NCBI GenBank assembly: GCA_963732375.1
Contig: CAVSZE010000002.1
Coordinates: 186,001 to 250,000, forward strand
Direction: 5' to 3'
DNA: 64,000 nucleotides
Source: RPQJ01 sp963732375
GTDB taxonomy: Bacteria; Pseudomonadota; Gammaproteobacteria; Steroidobacterales; Steroidobacteraceae
Shown here: positions 1-8,689 of the stretch, piece after piece
Position numbering within the stretch: the stretch's first letter is position 1
Layout: each line of letters starts with the position of its first letter
The notes under the pieces: model-generated
What the model was told of the DNA's origin: nothing
Seen by the model: the letters and a program-made list of their open reading frames with translations, nothing else
Databases searched by the model: none
Program-made: the position numbers and the translations under genes

Positions 1-1
1 C

Positions 2-700
2 GGCCCTGACTTCGATTTCGGCGCATCCGTAATCCTCGTCGAGCGCAAGCAGGGAGACCTGTTGCTGGCCGGCCAGAAGTCCGGAGAAGTCTTCGCGCTC
101 GATCCCGACCGCAACGGCGCGGTCGTCTGGCGCAAGCGTGTCGGCTCGGGAAGTTCCAACGGCGGCGTGCACCACGGCATGGCCACCGACGGTGAGCGGG
201 TATATGTCCCGGTCGCAGACCCCGAGCGTAAGCTGCCGGGCTACGTCCCCAGGCCGGGCGTCTATGCGCTCGCCGTCGACGACGGCGCGAGCCTGTGGTC
301 ACAGCCGGTGCAGCGCGGCTGCAAGTTCGATCCCGCGGACGCGCCGCTGGTGGGCCTGGCCGAGATGGCCAAGGGCAAGTCGGACCGCACGCCGTGGCCG
401 CAGTGCAGTTATTACTACGGCCAGTCCGCGGCGGCCGTGGTCGCGAACGGGCTCGTGTACGCCGGCGCACTCGACGGCAAGCTGCGCATCCTGGACGCGC
501 GCGACGGGAAGACACTGCGCGTCATCGAGACCGCGCTTCCGTTCCAGGCGAGCAATGGCGTCGCAGGGCACGGCGGCGCGATCGACGTCGGTGGAGCGAT
601 AGTGAGCGGTGACCAGCTTTTCGTGCTGTCAGGCTACGGCATGTTCGGCCAGATGCCGGGCAACATGCTGCTCGTCTACGGGTTCCGGTCTGGCAAGTAG
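2..700 (+). CDS. PQQ-type beta-propeller dehydrogenase, C-terminal part
   Basis: This is the 3' end of a gene that enters from outside the window; the frame is open from base 2 and stops with TAG at 698-700. The 232 visible residues begin with a GPDFDFG motif and contain repeated beta-propeller blades (GLVYAGALDGKLRILDARDG, GVYALAVDDGASLW), as in PQQ-binding quinoprotein alcohol or polyvinyl-alcohol dehydrogenases. Such enzymes act in the periplasm and pass electrons to cytochrome c. The convergent neighbour is a secreted propeller protein with a CxxCH motif, which fits a periplasmic oxidation setting. The N-terminal part, including any heme domain or signal peptide, is not visible, so the substrate cannot be named. 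Confidence 0.8.
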   Translation, partial: GPDFDFGASVILVERKQGDLLLAGQKSGEVFALDPDRNGAVVWRKRVGSGSSNGGVHHGMATDGERVYVPVADPERKLPGYVPRPGVYALAVDDGASLWSQPVQRGCKFDPADAPLVGLAEMAKGKSDRTPWPQCSYYYGQSAAAVVANGLVYAGALDGKLRILDARDGKTLRVIETALPFQASNGVAGHGGAIDVGGAIVSGDQLFVLSGYGMFGQMPGNMLLVYGFRSGK

Positions 701-746
701 CCGCGCCCGCCCGACAAACCGGCGCTGATTCCCCGCCGCAGGGACC

Positions 747-2534
747 TCAGGGCCGCTGCACGCGAATCAGCGTCGGCTGGCCGTCCTCCACGTGCCAGCC
801 GGGGAAATTCGCGATGGCAGTGTAGGCAGTGCCGTCGGGCGCGAATTCCACGTCGCGAGTGAACGTCACGCGACGCGGCATCGGAATCTGCTGCCACGTC
901 TCGGTCGCGATGTCGAACGTATAGAGCGAGTCGCTCTGGTTTCCGTTGACCCACACGACGCCACGCGGACGATCGACGTTCAGCGCATAGGGTGTGTCGC
1001 CGCCCTTCGGCCGCAGCGGCAGGTCGAAACGCGTGAATTTGCCGCTCGCCGGATCGAATCGCACGATGGCCGACTCCGGAAACGCCGTGATCCACAGCTT
1101 GCCCTGGGCGTCGGTGCGCAACCTCCGCGGACCCTTGAAGGGCGTGGCAATCATCGTGATCTTGCCGGTGTCTGGGTCGATCGAGCCGATCTCGTCCGTG
1201 TGCAGACGTGCGAACCACACCTTGCCGTCGGGCGTGATGTCGATGCCGTAAGGCAGCGGCGTGCCGGTCGCCTGCCGGTCCACCGGCAGCCAGTTCGCGA
1301 GCGGTACCCCCCAGCTGATCAACTTGAAGATGAACCCGATCAGCCGGACGTTCAGCCACTCGCGGAATCCGCGCGTCGGCAGGTCGTACATCGTGAAGCG
1401 CTGGGTGCCGCGGTCGAACATCGCGACCTGGTTCGACAGTGCGACCGTGAACCACACGCGGTCTTTCTGGTCGATCCGGATCGTGTGCGGATAGAAGCCT
1501 TCCTTCATCTCGTGCAGCGTGAACGCCTTCGTCCCAGGGTCGAACTCCACGAGGCGGCGCTGCGCCGATGGCGTGATGAAGACGTGGCCGTCCACGCGCG
1601 ACTCGGCCAGCGAGTGCGCATTCGAGGTGCTGTCGTGCTTAGGAAAGTCCTTCATGCGCCCCGCGAGCAGGCCGCCGTTCTTTTCACCCTCGCGGTGCGG
1701 GATCCGGTAGACGGTGACCGCGTTGCTGCGCGGGTCGACTTCGTACAGCCGGTCCTGGATGTTGTCGGCCACATAGACCAGGCCATTGGCGGCCACCAGC
1801 ATGTCGTGGACCTGGCTGAAGATGTCACCGAGGGGCCACTCGGTGATCGTGATTCCGGCAAGCGCCGGGTCCCACGGCAGCGGGTCGGGAACCATTGCGG
1901 GGTTTTCGCGCAACTTGCGGTAGCCGGCAGACAACCGCCCGGGCAGCGTTTCCTGGTCCCCGCTCGACAGCCTCGAACCGTAGCGCATCATGCGTTTGAT
2001 GATCGCGCTCCACTCGTCCGGCGTGCGCTCCATGCGGATGAAGGCGTTTCCCTGCTGGTGGCAGAACGTGCACTGCGTCTGGAAGTGAATCTTGGTTTCG
2101 CGATCACCGAGGTCGAGCACGCCGAGCCACGAACTCGCCGGCCTGGCCTCCGCCAGCTTCAACGGGTCGGTTTCCGGAACCAGCGTCACCGGCAGTTCGC
2201 GCGTCTCGAGCGGCGGCCGTATCGCGAGGTCCTGGAATCCCGGCTTGCGAACCAGGTACTCCATCGGTTCGTCGCGATCGGCGAATTCCACGCGGGCAGA
2301 GGCATCGCTGAAGCGCGTAATCTCGGGTGCGACGATGTGCGCCACACCAGGCTTGGGGTAGCCGTCGTCGGAGGTGTCCAGGCCCGGGCCGGCGGCGCGG
2401 CGCTCGCGCACCATCACCGTGGCGAGTGGCTGCCCGGCTGGGTCGGTTACCGTCAGGGTAGTGGCCGACACCGGCGCCGCCAGCGCGAGCGCCAGTAACA
2501 CCGTCGTTCCACGTTGTGCGCGGATCCCCGACAT
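747..2534 (-). CDS. Secreted beta-propeller (virginiamycin B lyase-like) protein with a CxxCH motif
   Basis: A 595-residue protein with an N-terminal signal peptide (about residues 1-24, cleavage after VSA). A small Ig-like or carboxypeptidase-regulatory-like segment follows, then a single heme-c binding motif CTFCH (155-159), and then a long C-terminal NHL/Vgb-type propeller (VYVADNIQDRLYEVDP, VWFARLHTDEIGSIDPDTGK). The ATG at 2534 is preceded by a good ribosome site (GGAAGGACA). An upstream TTG at 2570 would overlap the gshA stop codon but gives a poor signal peptide. Lyase activity is not implied, since most members of this superfamily in Proteobacteria are uncharacterised. Its position beside a PQQ-type dehydrogenase makes a periplasmic redox or binding role plausible. 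Confidence 0.75.
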   Translation of the reverse strand: MSGIRAQRGTTVLLALALAAPVSATTLTVTDPAGQPLATVMVRERRAAGPGLDTSDDGYPKPGVAHIVAPEITRFSDASARVEFADRDEPMEYLVRKPGFQDLAIRPPLETRELPVTLVPETDPLKLAEARPASSWLGVLDLGDRETKIHFQTQCTFCHQQGNAFIRMERTPDEWSAIIKRMMRYGSRLSSGDQETLPGRLSAGYRKLRENPAMVPDPLPWDPALAGITITEWPLGDIFSQVHDMLVAANGLVYVADNIQDRLYEVDPRSNAVTVYRIPHREGEKNGGLLAGRMKDFPKHDSTSNAHSLAESRVDGHVFITPSAQRRLVEFDPGTKAFTLHEMKEGFYPHTIRIDQKDRVWFTVALSNQVAMFDRGTQRFTMYDLPTRGFREWLNVRLIGFIFKLISWGVPLANWLPVDRQATGTPLPYGIDITPDGKVWFARLHTDEIGSIDPDTGKITMIATPFKGPRRLRTDAQGKLWITAFPESAIVRFDPASGKFTRFDLPLRPKGGDTPYALNVDRPRGVVWVNGNQSDSLYTFDIATETWQQIPMPRRVTFTRDVEFAPDGTAYTAIANFPGWHVEDGQPTLIRVQRP

Positions 2535-2566
2535 TGTCCTTCCAGTTGGAATGATCGTGTTCCCAA

Positions 2567-4144
2567 TCAAGCCGCGAAGTACCGCGCGAGGTACTCGTCG
2601 AAGCCGATGCTGTCGGACGCCTCGACCCGGGCCTGCGCGTGCAGCGACTCTTCCGCTTCAGCGGCGAACTGGTCCTGGCGCGCCTCGTTCGGCAGGTGCA
2701 GCTCCAGGAAATAGGACTTGTGGGTCTTCGACATTCGAAGCGCGAAATCGAAGAACGATTCCTCGTTGATGCGCATCTCCTCGAGCGTGCGCGCGGATGG
2801 CGTGAGCGCGACGTCGCGCACCTTCGCCTCCTGCAGCTCGAGCGCAACGGTGTACGGGCACTGCGGGTCACCATCGTCGAGCAACTCGCACACCCCACGC
2901 ATCGAATCGAGGATCTCGGCCGCCCAGTCGCGCAATGAAACGCCCCGGCCTTCGCGGCGCAGCTCGAGGCCAGGCCGGCGCCCTTCACGCGCAACAAGCA
3001 CGTGATCGGCGTCGAGCTCGTCCTGCTCCGATCGTTCGATCGGCGGGCTCGCGGCCAGCACGCAGTAGGCGGCAAAGGCTTCGAGGAAACGGAGCTTGGC
3101 CTGGTTCACCCCGACCGGGTCCCACGCACTCACGTCCAGCGAGCGCATCTCGACGTACTGCACGCCGCCGCGCAGCAGCGCCTTGGTGGGCCTCTCGCCG
3201 GACAGTGCGACGCGCTTCGGGCGGATGAAGCTGTAGTACTCGTTCTCGATCTGCAGCATGTTGGCGTTCAGCTGGCGGTATTCGCCGTTCACCTTCACGC
3301 CGATCTTTTCGTAGTCCGGGTTCGGGGTGTTTATCGCCAGTGAGAGGTCGCGCACGTAGTGGTCGAGACTGTTGGCCGAGACCTGCAGGCCGGCCTGGCT
3401 GGTGTTGCGGTAGCCGAGGTCGCTCATGCGCAACGACGTGGCGTGCGGCGCGTACAGGCTGCCCGGCGCGAAGTCCTCGAGCCAGTCCACCTTGCGGCCC
3501 TGCAGGAAGGACGGGCAGAGTGCCGGTGAGTTGCCGAACAGGTACAGGACGATCCACCCCATGCGGCGGTAATTTCGGATCAGCGCGAAATAGCTGTCGG
3601 AACGGAACGGCTGTGCGCTGTCGTGGCTCTCGAGCAGGTCGGCAAGCACCGGCCAGAAGTGCTCGGGGAACGAGTAATTGAAGTGCACGCCGGAGATCGC
3701 CTGCATGACACGGCCGTAGCGATGGCCAAGCCCGCGCCGATACACGGTTTTCATGGTGCCGACATTGGACGAGCCAAACTCCGCGATCGGGATGCTCTCC
3801 TCGCCCTTGATGGCGCAGGGCATACTGGTCGCCCAGAGGAGTTCGTCCTCCAGGCGCCGGTAGACGAATTGGTGCAGGTCGCAGAGGTACTGGGTGAGCT
3901 CCCAGGTCTGGGCAAAGGGGGGCGTGACGAGCTCGATCAGCGCCTCGGAGTAGTCCGTGGTGATGTGCTCGTTGGTGAGCGCCGAGCCCAGCACCTTCGG
4001 GTGGGGCGTCTTGGCGATCAGCCCCCTGGGAGTGACCCGGAGGGACTCCTTCTCCGCGCCCTTCAAGCCGCCCTGGAGCGATCGGGTCGCCTGGCGATTG
4101 ACCAGGGCGGCCAGGCGGCGGTCGTAGGTGCGGGAGGGGGACAT
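2567..4144 (-). CDS. gshA: Glutamate-cysteine ligase
   Basis: A 525-residue protein of the gammaproteobacterial GshA type (E. coli enzyme about 518 residues). It catalyses ATP-dependent joining of L-glutamate and L-cysteine, the first step of glutathione synthesis, in the cytoplasm. Family features visible include GLKGAEKESLRV near the N-terminus, TDYSEALIELVTPPF, SGVHFNYSFPE, LQIENEYYSFIRPKR and YVEMRSLDVSAWDPVGVNQ. The stop codon lies just before the downstream propeller gene on the same strand, so the two may share a transcript. No glutathione synthetase gene is in the window. Confidence 0.95.
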   Translation of the reverse strand: MSPSRTYDRRLAALVNRQATRSLQGGLKGAEKESLRVTPRGLIAKTPHPKVLGSALTNEHITTDYSEALIELVTPPFAQTWELTQYLCDLHQFVYRRLEDELLWATSMPCAIKGEESIPIAEFGSSNVGTMKTVYRRGLGHRYGRVMQAISGVHFNYSFPEHFWPVLADLLESHDSAQPFRSDSYFALIRNYRRMGWIVLYLFGNSPALCPSFLQGRKVDWLEDFAPGSLYAPHATSLRMSDLGYRNTSQAGLQVSANSLDHYVRDLSLAINTPNPDYEKIGVKVNGEYRQLNANMLQIENEYYSFIRPKRVALSGERPTKALLRGGVQYVEMRSLDVSAWDPVGVNQAKLRFLEAFAAYCVLAASPPIERSEQDELDADHVLVAREGRRPGLELRREGRGVSLRDWAAEILDSMRGVCELLDDGDPQCPYTVALELQEAKVRDVALTPSARTLEEMRINEESFFDFALRMSKTHKSYFLELHLPNEARQDQFAAEAEESLHAQARVEASDSIGFDEYLARYFAA

Positions 4145-4325
4145 GGAGCACGCCGGCGCATATCTGCGGGCTGCAGAGGGTAGCAGAGTCGGCGGCGAAC
4201 CGGCCTATTCGCCGACGGCACTTGGCTGCGGGCGCGGCAAGTCCGGCGCGCGACGGCAAGTGTCATGCCAACTGCCAGTGTCTTACGATAGTGACCTGTT
4301 CGCAGCCTCGGGAGGCGCGTACCGG

Positions 4326-4721
4326 ATGACCACCAGGTCGAACCAAATCTACGCGGGGCTCAGGGTTCCAACGCGCTGGCTGCAGGCCCTGGCGGTCGTC
4401 GGCACGGGCCTCGCGCTCGCCCTGCCGACCGCCGTGCAGGCCGAATCAATGCGCTGCGGCACGCACCTGGTCAGCGAAGGGGACGGCAAGGACAAGGTTC
4501 GCACGCTGTGCGGCGAACCCACCAGCGTCAGCCTAGCGGGCTACGTGGGTGGGCCTGGCTACTACAGCGGCCCGTATGAGAACACTTACCTTTGGCCCGG
4601 CTGGACCACCGTCCCGGTCGAGATCTGGACCTACAACTTCGGGCCCAGCAAGCTGCTGCGGAAGCTGCGCTTCGTCGGCGACCAGCTCGACGATATCCAG
4701 ACCAAAGGATATGGGTATTAA
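4326..4721 (+). CDS. DUF2845 secreted protein, copy 1
   Basis: A 131-residue protein with a signal peptide (hydrophobic LAVVGTGLALALPTAVQA, cleavage after VQA). The small periplasmic domain carries the DUF2845 pattern MRCGTHLVSEGD, then VRTLCGEP, and ends in EIWTYNFGPSKLLRKLRFVGDQL. Two conserved Cys (in RCG and LCG) could form a disulfide. The start is the ATG after a GGAGG at 4311-4315; an earlier in-frame start at 4128 would run through the divergent promoter region of gshA. The function of the family is unknown. It overlaps the next gene, a paralogue, by 11 bp. Confidence 0.75.
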   Translation: MTTRSNQIYAGLRVPTRWLQALAVVGTGLALALPTAVQAESMRCGTHLVSEGDGKDKVRTLCGEPTSVSLAGYVGGPGYYSGPYENTYLWPGWTTVPVEIWTYNFGPSKLLRKLRFVGDQLDDIQTKGYGY

Positions 4722-5085
4722 CCGCCAGGCCGCGTCCGCCGCCGTGGTGTGGTTCTGCAGGGTCTGCGTGGCATGCGCCCCCCTCGGCCTGCTGCCCCTG
4801 GACGCGCGCGCCGACACGATGCGCTGCGGCAACCGCATCGTGAAGGACGGCGACACGATCGAGAAGGTGCTCGACACATGCGGCGAACCAGCCAGCAGGG
4901 AACGCACCTGGATCCAGCGCGCACCCCAGTACGAAGTGGGCGGCGCCTACTACTCGTTCCCGGGCACCGAGCAGGTCCCGGTGGACCTCTGGACCTACGA
5001 CTTCGGCCGCAACAAGCTTATGCGACGGGTGCGCTTCGTCGATGGGCTGGTCGTGTCCATCGTCGAACTCGGCAAGGGGAAGTAG
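4711..5085 (+). CDS. DUF2845 secreted protein, copy 2
   Basis: A 124-residue paralogue of the preceding gene. It has a hydrophobic N-terminal signal, then MRCGNRIVKDGD, VLDTCGEP, and VDLWTYDFGRNKLMRRVRF, the same blocks in the same order as copy 1. The ATG at 4711 lies inside the end of copy 1 (11-bp overlap) with AAAGGA directly before it, so translation is probably coupled. The TAG stop (5083-5085) overlaps the start of a dispersed repeat. Tandem duplication followed by divergence is the simplest explanation. The role is unknown. Confidence 0.75.
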   Translation: MGINRQAASAAVVWFCRVCVACAPLGLLPLDARADTMRCGNRIVKDGDTIEKVLDTCGEPASRERTWIQRAPQYEVGGAYYSFPGTEQVPVDLWTYDFGRNKLMRRVRFVDGLVVSIVELGKGK

Positions 5086-5181
5086 GGGACATTCTCCTTT
5101 TTCGCAAATGACGACAATCCTCATCCGGAAGCGCGCTGGGAAAAAGGAGAATGTCCCCTCCGAAAAAGGAGAATGTCCCCT
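5084..5181. repeat. GGGGACA inverted-repeat element A (two-way terminator-like)
   Basis: The left arm AGGGGACATTCTCCTTTTT (5084-5102) faces its exact complement at 5141-5159, and a second copy of the right arm follows at 5163-5181. Each arm can fold as GGGGA-CAT-TCTCC (5-bp stem with one G-U pair, 3-nt loop) followed by five T, so each strand meets a small intrinsic terminator after the gene it carries. The element lies exactly between two convergent genes, and both stop codons (5083-5085 and 5193-5191) sit in its GGAAGTAGGGG edges. The same element recurs at 27414 and 38255. Confidence 0.8.
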
Positions 5182-5190
5182 ACTTCCCCC

Positions 5191-7056
5191 CTACTTCCGG
5201 GCCGCGACCCAGCGTGCGATCTTTTCCTCCAGCACACCCATCGGCACTGAGCCGTCGCTGAGTACCTCGCGGTGGAAGTCGCGCAGGTCGAACTTGTCGC
5301 CCAGTTCGGCCTCGGCCCTGCGGCGCAGGCCCTGGATGCGGAGGTCGCCGATCTTGTAACCCAGCGCCTGGCCGGGCCACGCGATGTAGCGTTCCACCTC
5401 GGATACCACATCGGTCTCGGCCATCGTCGAATTGTCCAGCATGTACTTGATCGCCTGCTCACGCGACCAGCCGAGCGTGTGCAAGCCCGTATCCACCACG
5501 AGCCGCATCGCTCGCAGCTGCTCGTCGTTCAATCGCCCGTACCACTGGTAGGGATCGGTGAACATCCCAAGTTCCCTGCCCAGCGATTCTGAGTACAGCG
5601 CCCAACCCTCGTCATAGGCGGTGTAGCTGCCGCCGAACCTGCGGAAGCGCGGCAGTTCGGTGAGTTCCTGCTGGATCGACGTCTGGAAATGGTGCCCGGG
5701 CGAGGCCTCGTGCAGCGACAGCGTTTCCATGCCGAATTTCGGCTGCGCCTTCAGGTTGTAGGTGTTTACGTAGAAGATGCCCGGCCGCGAGCCGTCCGCC
5801 GAGGGCGGCTGGTAGAACGCGCCCGCCTCGGACGCCGCGCGGAAGGCCTCGACCTCGCGGATCTCGTAATCCGCCTTCGGAAACACGGAGAACAACTTCG
5901 GCAGCGCTGAATCAATGCGCAGCTTGAGGTCACGATAGCCCTGGATCAGCTCCGTACCCTGCGTGAAGTAGAACTGCGGGTCCGTCTTGAGATACTCGAA
6001 GAACGCCGGCAGGTCGCCCTTGAACCCGACCTGGCGACGGACGCCATCCATCTCGCCGAGGATACGCGCCACCTCGTTCAAGCCCAGCTCGTGGATCTCC
6101 AACGGCGTCATGTCTGTGGTGGTGTGCTCCTGCACGACGAACTCGTACCAGGCCTTGCCATCCGGCAGCGCGGTCCAGGCAACCGTGGTGCGGGATTTCG
6201 GCAGGTATTCATCGCGAACGAAGTCGCGCATGCGACGATAGGCCGGCACGATCCTGCCACTGATCGCGGCGCGGTATGCGGCAGTCAGTCGCTCGCGGTC
6301 CGCTGCCGGTACCGTCTCCGGGAAACTGGTGATCGGTCCGTAGAAAAGGCTGTCCTCGGGCTTGTCCACCAGCATCGCATCGAGCTGCGGCAGCACCTTC
6401 TCCATGACGGTACGCGGCTGCACCACGCCCCTGGTCACGCCCTCGCGCATGTTCTCGACAGCCTGGTCCATCCACACGACGAAGCCGTCGAGGCGGCCGA
6501 GCCAGTTTTCATAGTCCTGGACGGTGATGAACGGCTGTGCGTTCGTGCCCGAGCCGAGCGCCGGCATCAGCGTCGTCAGCCCGCCGCGCTGGTCCACCGG
6601 CAGCAGGTAGTCAGGGAAGCGCTCGGCCTCCAGCGCGCGCCTTCGCTCGCGGACGAAGATCTCGTACGAAATGAGGTCTTCGCCCGACAGCGCCTTCCGC
6701 TCGAACCGCTGCACAGCGTCGAGGTAACGCTGGTTCATCTCGTGAGCGCGGGCGCGGTACTCGGGCCCGATGTAGTTCGGCAGGCTGTCGTTGTAACGAT
6801 CATCGCCGATGAAGGTGGCCGCGAGCGGCTGCAGCTTCAGGTACTCCTCGAAATACTGCTCGAACAGCGCGTGCAGCTGTCGGCTCGTCCCGGACACCTG
6901 GACCGTCTCCTTTGCCTCGACAACGCTGGCCGCCGGATCACCCGGGGTCACGGGCGAGGACACCCGTGCGGGCGGCGAGGCGTTTACGCTACCCGCGCAG
7001 GTGACCAGTACGAGCGCGCAGCTGAGCAGAAACGAGGTCCGGCGGGTTCGGGGCAT
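5191..7056 (-). CDS. DUF885 family secreted protein
   Basis: A 621-residue exported protein. It has a signal peptide (RRTSFLLSCALVLVTCAGSVNA; a Cys is present, but the lipobox is not typical) and then a DUF885 domain covering most of the chain. The signature SLHEASPGHHFQ is visible, a HExxxGHH motif resembling a metallohydrolase zinc site, together with GWALYSE and the C-terminal ALGYKIGDLRI block typical of the family. Members are presumed periplasmic hydrolases or carboxypeptidases, but biochemical proof is scarce. The ATG at 7056 was chosen because the longer open frame to 7251 runs back past the divergent gabD start. The stop codon lies in a GGAAGTAGGGG repeat edge. Confidence 0.85.
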   Translation of the reverse strand: MPRTRRTSFLLSCALVLVTCAGSVNASPPARVSSPVTPGDPAASVVEAKETVQVSGTSRQLHALFEQYFEEYLKLQPLAATFIGDDRYNDSLPNYIGPEYRARAHEMNQRYLDAVQRFERKALSGEDLISYEIFVRERRRALEAERFPDYLLPVDQRGGLTTLMPALGSGTNAQPFITVQDYENWLGRLDGFVVWMDQAVENMREGVTRGVVQPRTVMEKVLPQLDAMLVDKPEDSLFYGPITSFPETVPAADRERLTAAYRAAISGRIVPAYRRMRDFVRDEYLPKSRTTVAWTALPDGKAWYEFVVQEHTTTDMTPLEIHELGLNEVARILGEMDGVRRQVGFKGDLPAFFEYLKTDPQFYFTQGTELIQGYRDLKLRIDSALPKLFSVFPKADYEIREVEAFRAASEAGAFYQPPSADGSRPGIFYVNTYNLKAQPKFGMETLSLHEASPGHHFQTSIQQELTELPRFRRFGGSYTAYDEGWALYSESLGRELGMFTDPYQWYGRLNDEQLRAMRLVVDTGLHTLGWSREQAIKYMLDNSTMAETDVVSEVERYIAWPGQALGYKIGDLRIQGLRRRAEAELGDKFDLRDFHREVLSDGSVPMGVLEEKIARWVAARK

Positions 7057-7225
7057 TGTTCGATACCAGGGCCAACTGGGCGGGCCGCGGATTATACGTG
7101 CCGGGCGCGCGTTTTTTACCCGCCCTGATATCCTTGTGCGCTCCGACAGAGCCATTATCCGGGCGGCCAGCTGCGCGCCTGCGTCCGCAGGCCGGGCCCG
7201 GGCGAACCGAGCAGGAAAACCAGCC

Positions 7226-8689
7226 ATGTCATTCACACTCAAGGACCCCACCCTCCTCCGCCAGCAGTGCTACGTAGACGGCGCATGGATCGACGCCGAC
7301 TCGGGCGGCACCGTCCCGGTCTCGAACCCGGCCACCGGCGAGGTGATCGGCACGGTCCCGAACCTGGGCGCAGCCGAGACGCGCCGAGCGATCGAGGCCG
7401 CATCGGCGGCTTTCCCGGCCTGGGCCGCGAAGACCGCCAAGGAGCGCTCGATCATCCTGCGGCGCTGGAACGACCTGATGCTCGCCAACGCCGACGACCT
7501 CGCGATGCTGATGACCGCAGAGCAGGGCAAGCCGCTGGCCGAGGCGCGCGGAGAGATTTCCTATGCTGCTTCGTTCATCGAGTGGTTCGCCGAGGAAGCC
7601 AAGCGCGTCTACGGCGACGTGATACCCGGCCACCAGCCCGACAAACGCATCCTGGTGCTGCGCCAACCCATCGGCGTGGTCGCGGCGATCACGCCGTGGA
7701 ACTTCCCCGCAGCGATGATCACGCGCAAGGCGGGACCCGCGCTCGCGGCCGGCTGCACCTTCGTCTGCAAACCCGCAATGCTGACGCCCTATTCCGCGCT
7801 CGCAATGGCCGAACTCGCTCACCGTGCCGGCGTCCCGAAGGGCGTGTTCAGCGTCGTCACCGGCAAGGCGTCGGAGTTGGGCGGCGAAATGACCTCGAAC
7901 CCGATCGTGCGCAAGCTCACGTTCACGGGCTCGACGGAGATTGGCAAGCTGCTCGCGACCCAGTGCACAAGCACGCTGAAGAAAGTCTCGCTCGAACTCG
8001 GCGGCAATGCGCCATTCATCGTGTTCGACGACGCTGACCTCGACGCCGCCGTGCAGGGGGCGATCGCAAGCAAGTACCGCAACACCGGGCAGACCTGCGT
8101 GTGCGCGAACCGCCTGCTGGTGCAGGAAGGCGTCTACGACGCGTTCGTCGCAAAGCTGGTGGACGCGGTGCGCAAACTGCGCGTGGGCGACGGCCTGAAG
8201 GGCGCCACCGAACAGGGTCCGCTGATCGACGAGAAGGCGGTCGCCAAGGTAGAGGAACACGTCGCGGACGCGCTCGCCAAGGGCGGCAAGCTTGCGCTCG
8301 GCGGCAAGCGTCACTCACTCGGCGGGACGTACTTCGAGCCCACGATCATCACGCACGTGACGCCGGCGATGATGGTCGCGCGCGAGGAGACCTTCGGCCC
8401 GGTCGCGCCGATCTTCGCCTTCAAGGACGAAAAGCAGGCGATCCGGATGGCGAACGACACCGAGTTCGGCCTGGCGTCGTACTTCTACACCCGCGACCTG
8501 GCGCGCGCGTGGCGCGTCGCCGAGGGGCTCGAGTACGGCATCGTCGGACTCAACACCGGCATCATCTCGACCGAGGTCGCGCCGTTCGGCGGCGTGAAGG
8601 AGTCTGGTAGCGGCCGCGAAGGCTCGAAGTACGGCATCCTCGACTACACCGAAATCAAGTACTTCTGTATCGGCGGCATCGAGGATTGA
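7226..8689 (+). CDS. gabD: Succinate-semialdehyde dehydrogenase (NAD(P)+)
   Basis: A 487-residue aldehyde dehydrogenase most like GabD (E. coli 482 residues). It oxidises succinate semialdehyde to succinate, the last step of GABA degradation. Visible features are the NAD-binding block ITPWNFPAAMITRK, FTGSTEIGK, the general-base Glu in LELGGNAP, and the catalytic Cys in NTGQTCVCANR. The open frame extends far upstream, but ATG 7226 starts the conserved N-terminus (CYVDGAWIDADSG). The gene ends in a TTGA overlap with the following exporter. The polyamine transporter and patD 6-11 kb downstream supply the upstream part of the same catabolic route, although they are not in the same operon. Confidence 0.9.
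   Translation: MSFTLKDPTLLRQQCYVDGAWIDADSGGTVPVSNPATGEVIGTVPNLGAAETRRAIEAASAAFPAWAAKTAKERSIILRRWNDLMLANADDLAMLMTAEQGKPLAEARGEISYAASFIEWFAEEAKRVYGDVIPGHQPDKRILVLRQPIGVVAAITPWNFPAAMITRKAGPALAAGCTFVCKPAMLTPYSALAMAELAHRAGVPKGVFSVVTGKASELGGEMTSNPIVRKLTFTGSTEIGKLLATQCTSTLKKVSLELGGNAPFIVFDDADLDAAVQGAIASKYRNTGQTCVCANRLLVQEGVYDAFVAKLVDAVRKLRVGDGLKGATEQGPLIDEKAVAKVEEHVADALAKGGKLALGGKRHSLGGTYFEPTIITHVTPAMMVAREETFGPVAPIFAFKDEKQAIRMANDTEFGLASYFYTRDLARAWRVAEGLEYGIVGLNTGIISTEVAPFGGVKESGSGREGSKYGILDYTEIKYFCIGGIED

Noticed and set aside
792..2498. Long plus-strand open frame (568 codons)
   Set aside because: It is the antisense shadow of the beta-propeller gene; its sequence is rich in Arg, His and Pro and lacks domains, and GC-rich third positions explain the length.
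5084..5181. CRISPR-like array or insertion sequence
   Set aside because: Only two or three arms in inverted order, no regular spacers, no transposase gene; it fits a terminator-like repeat better.
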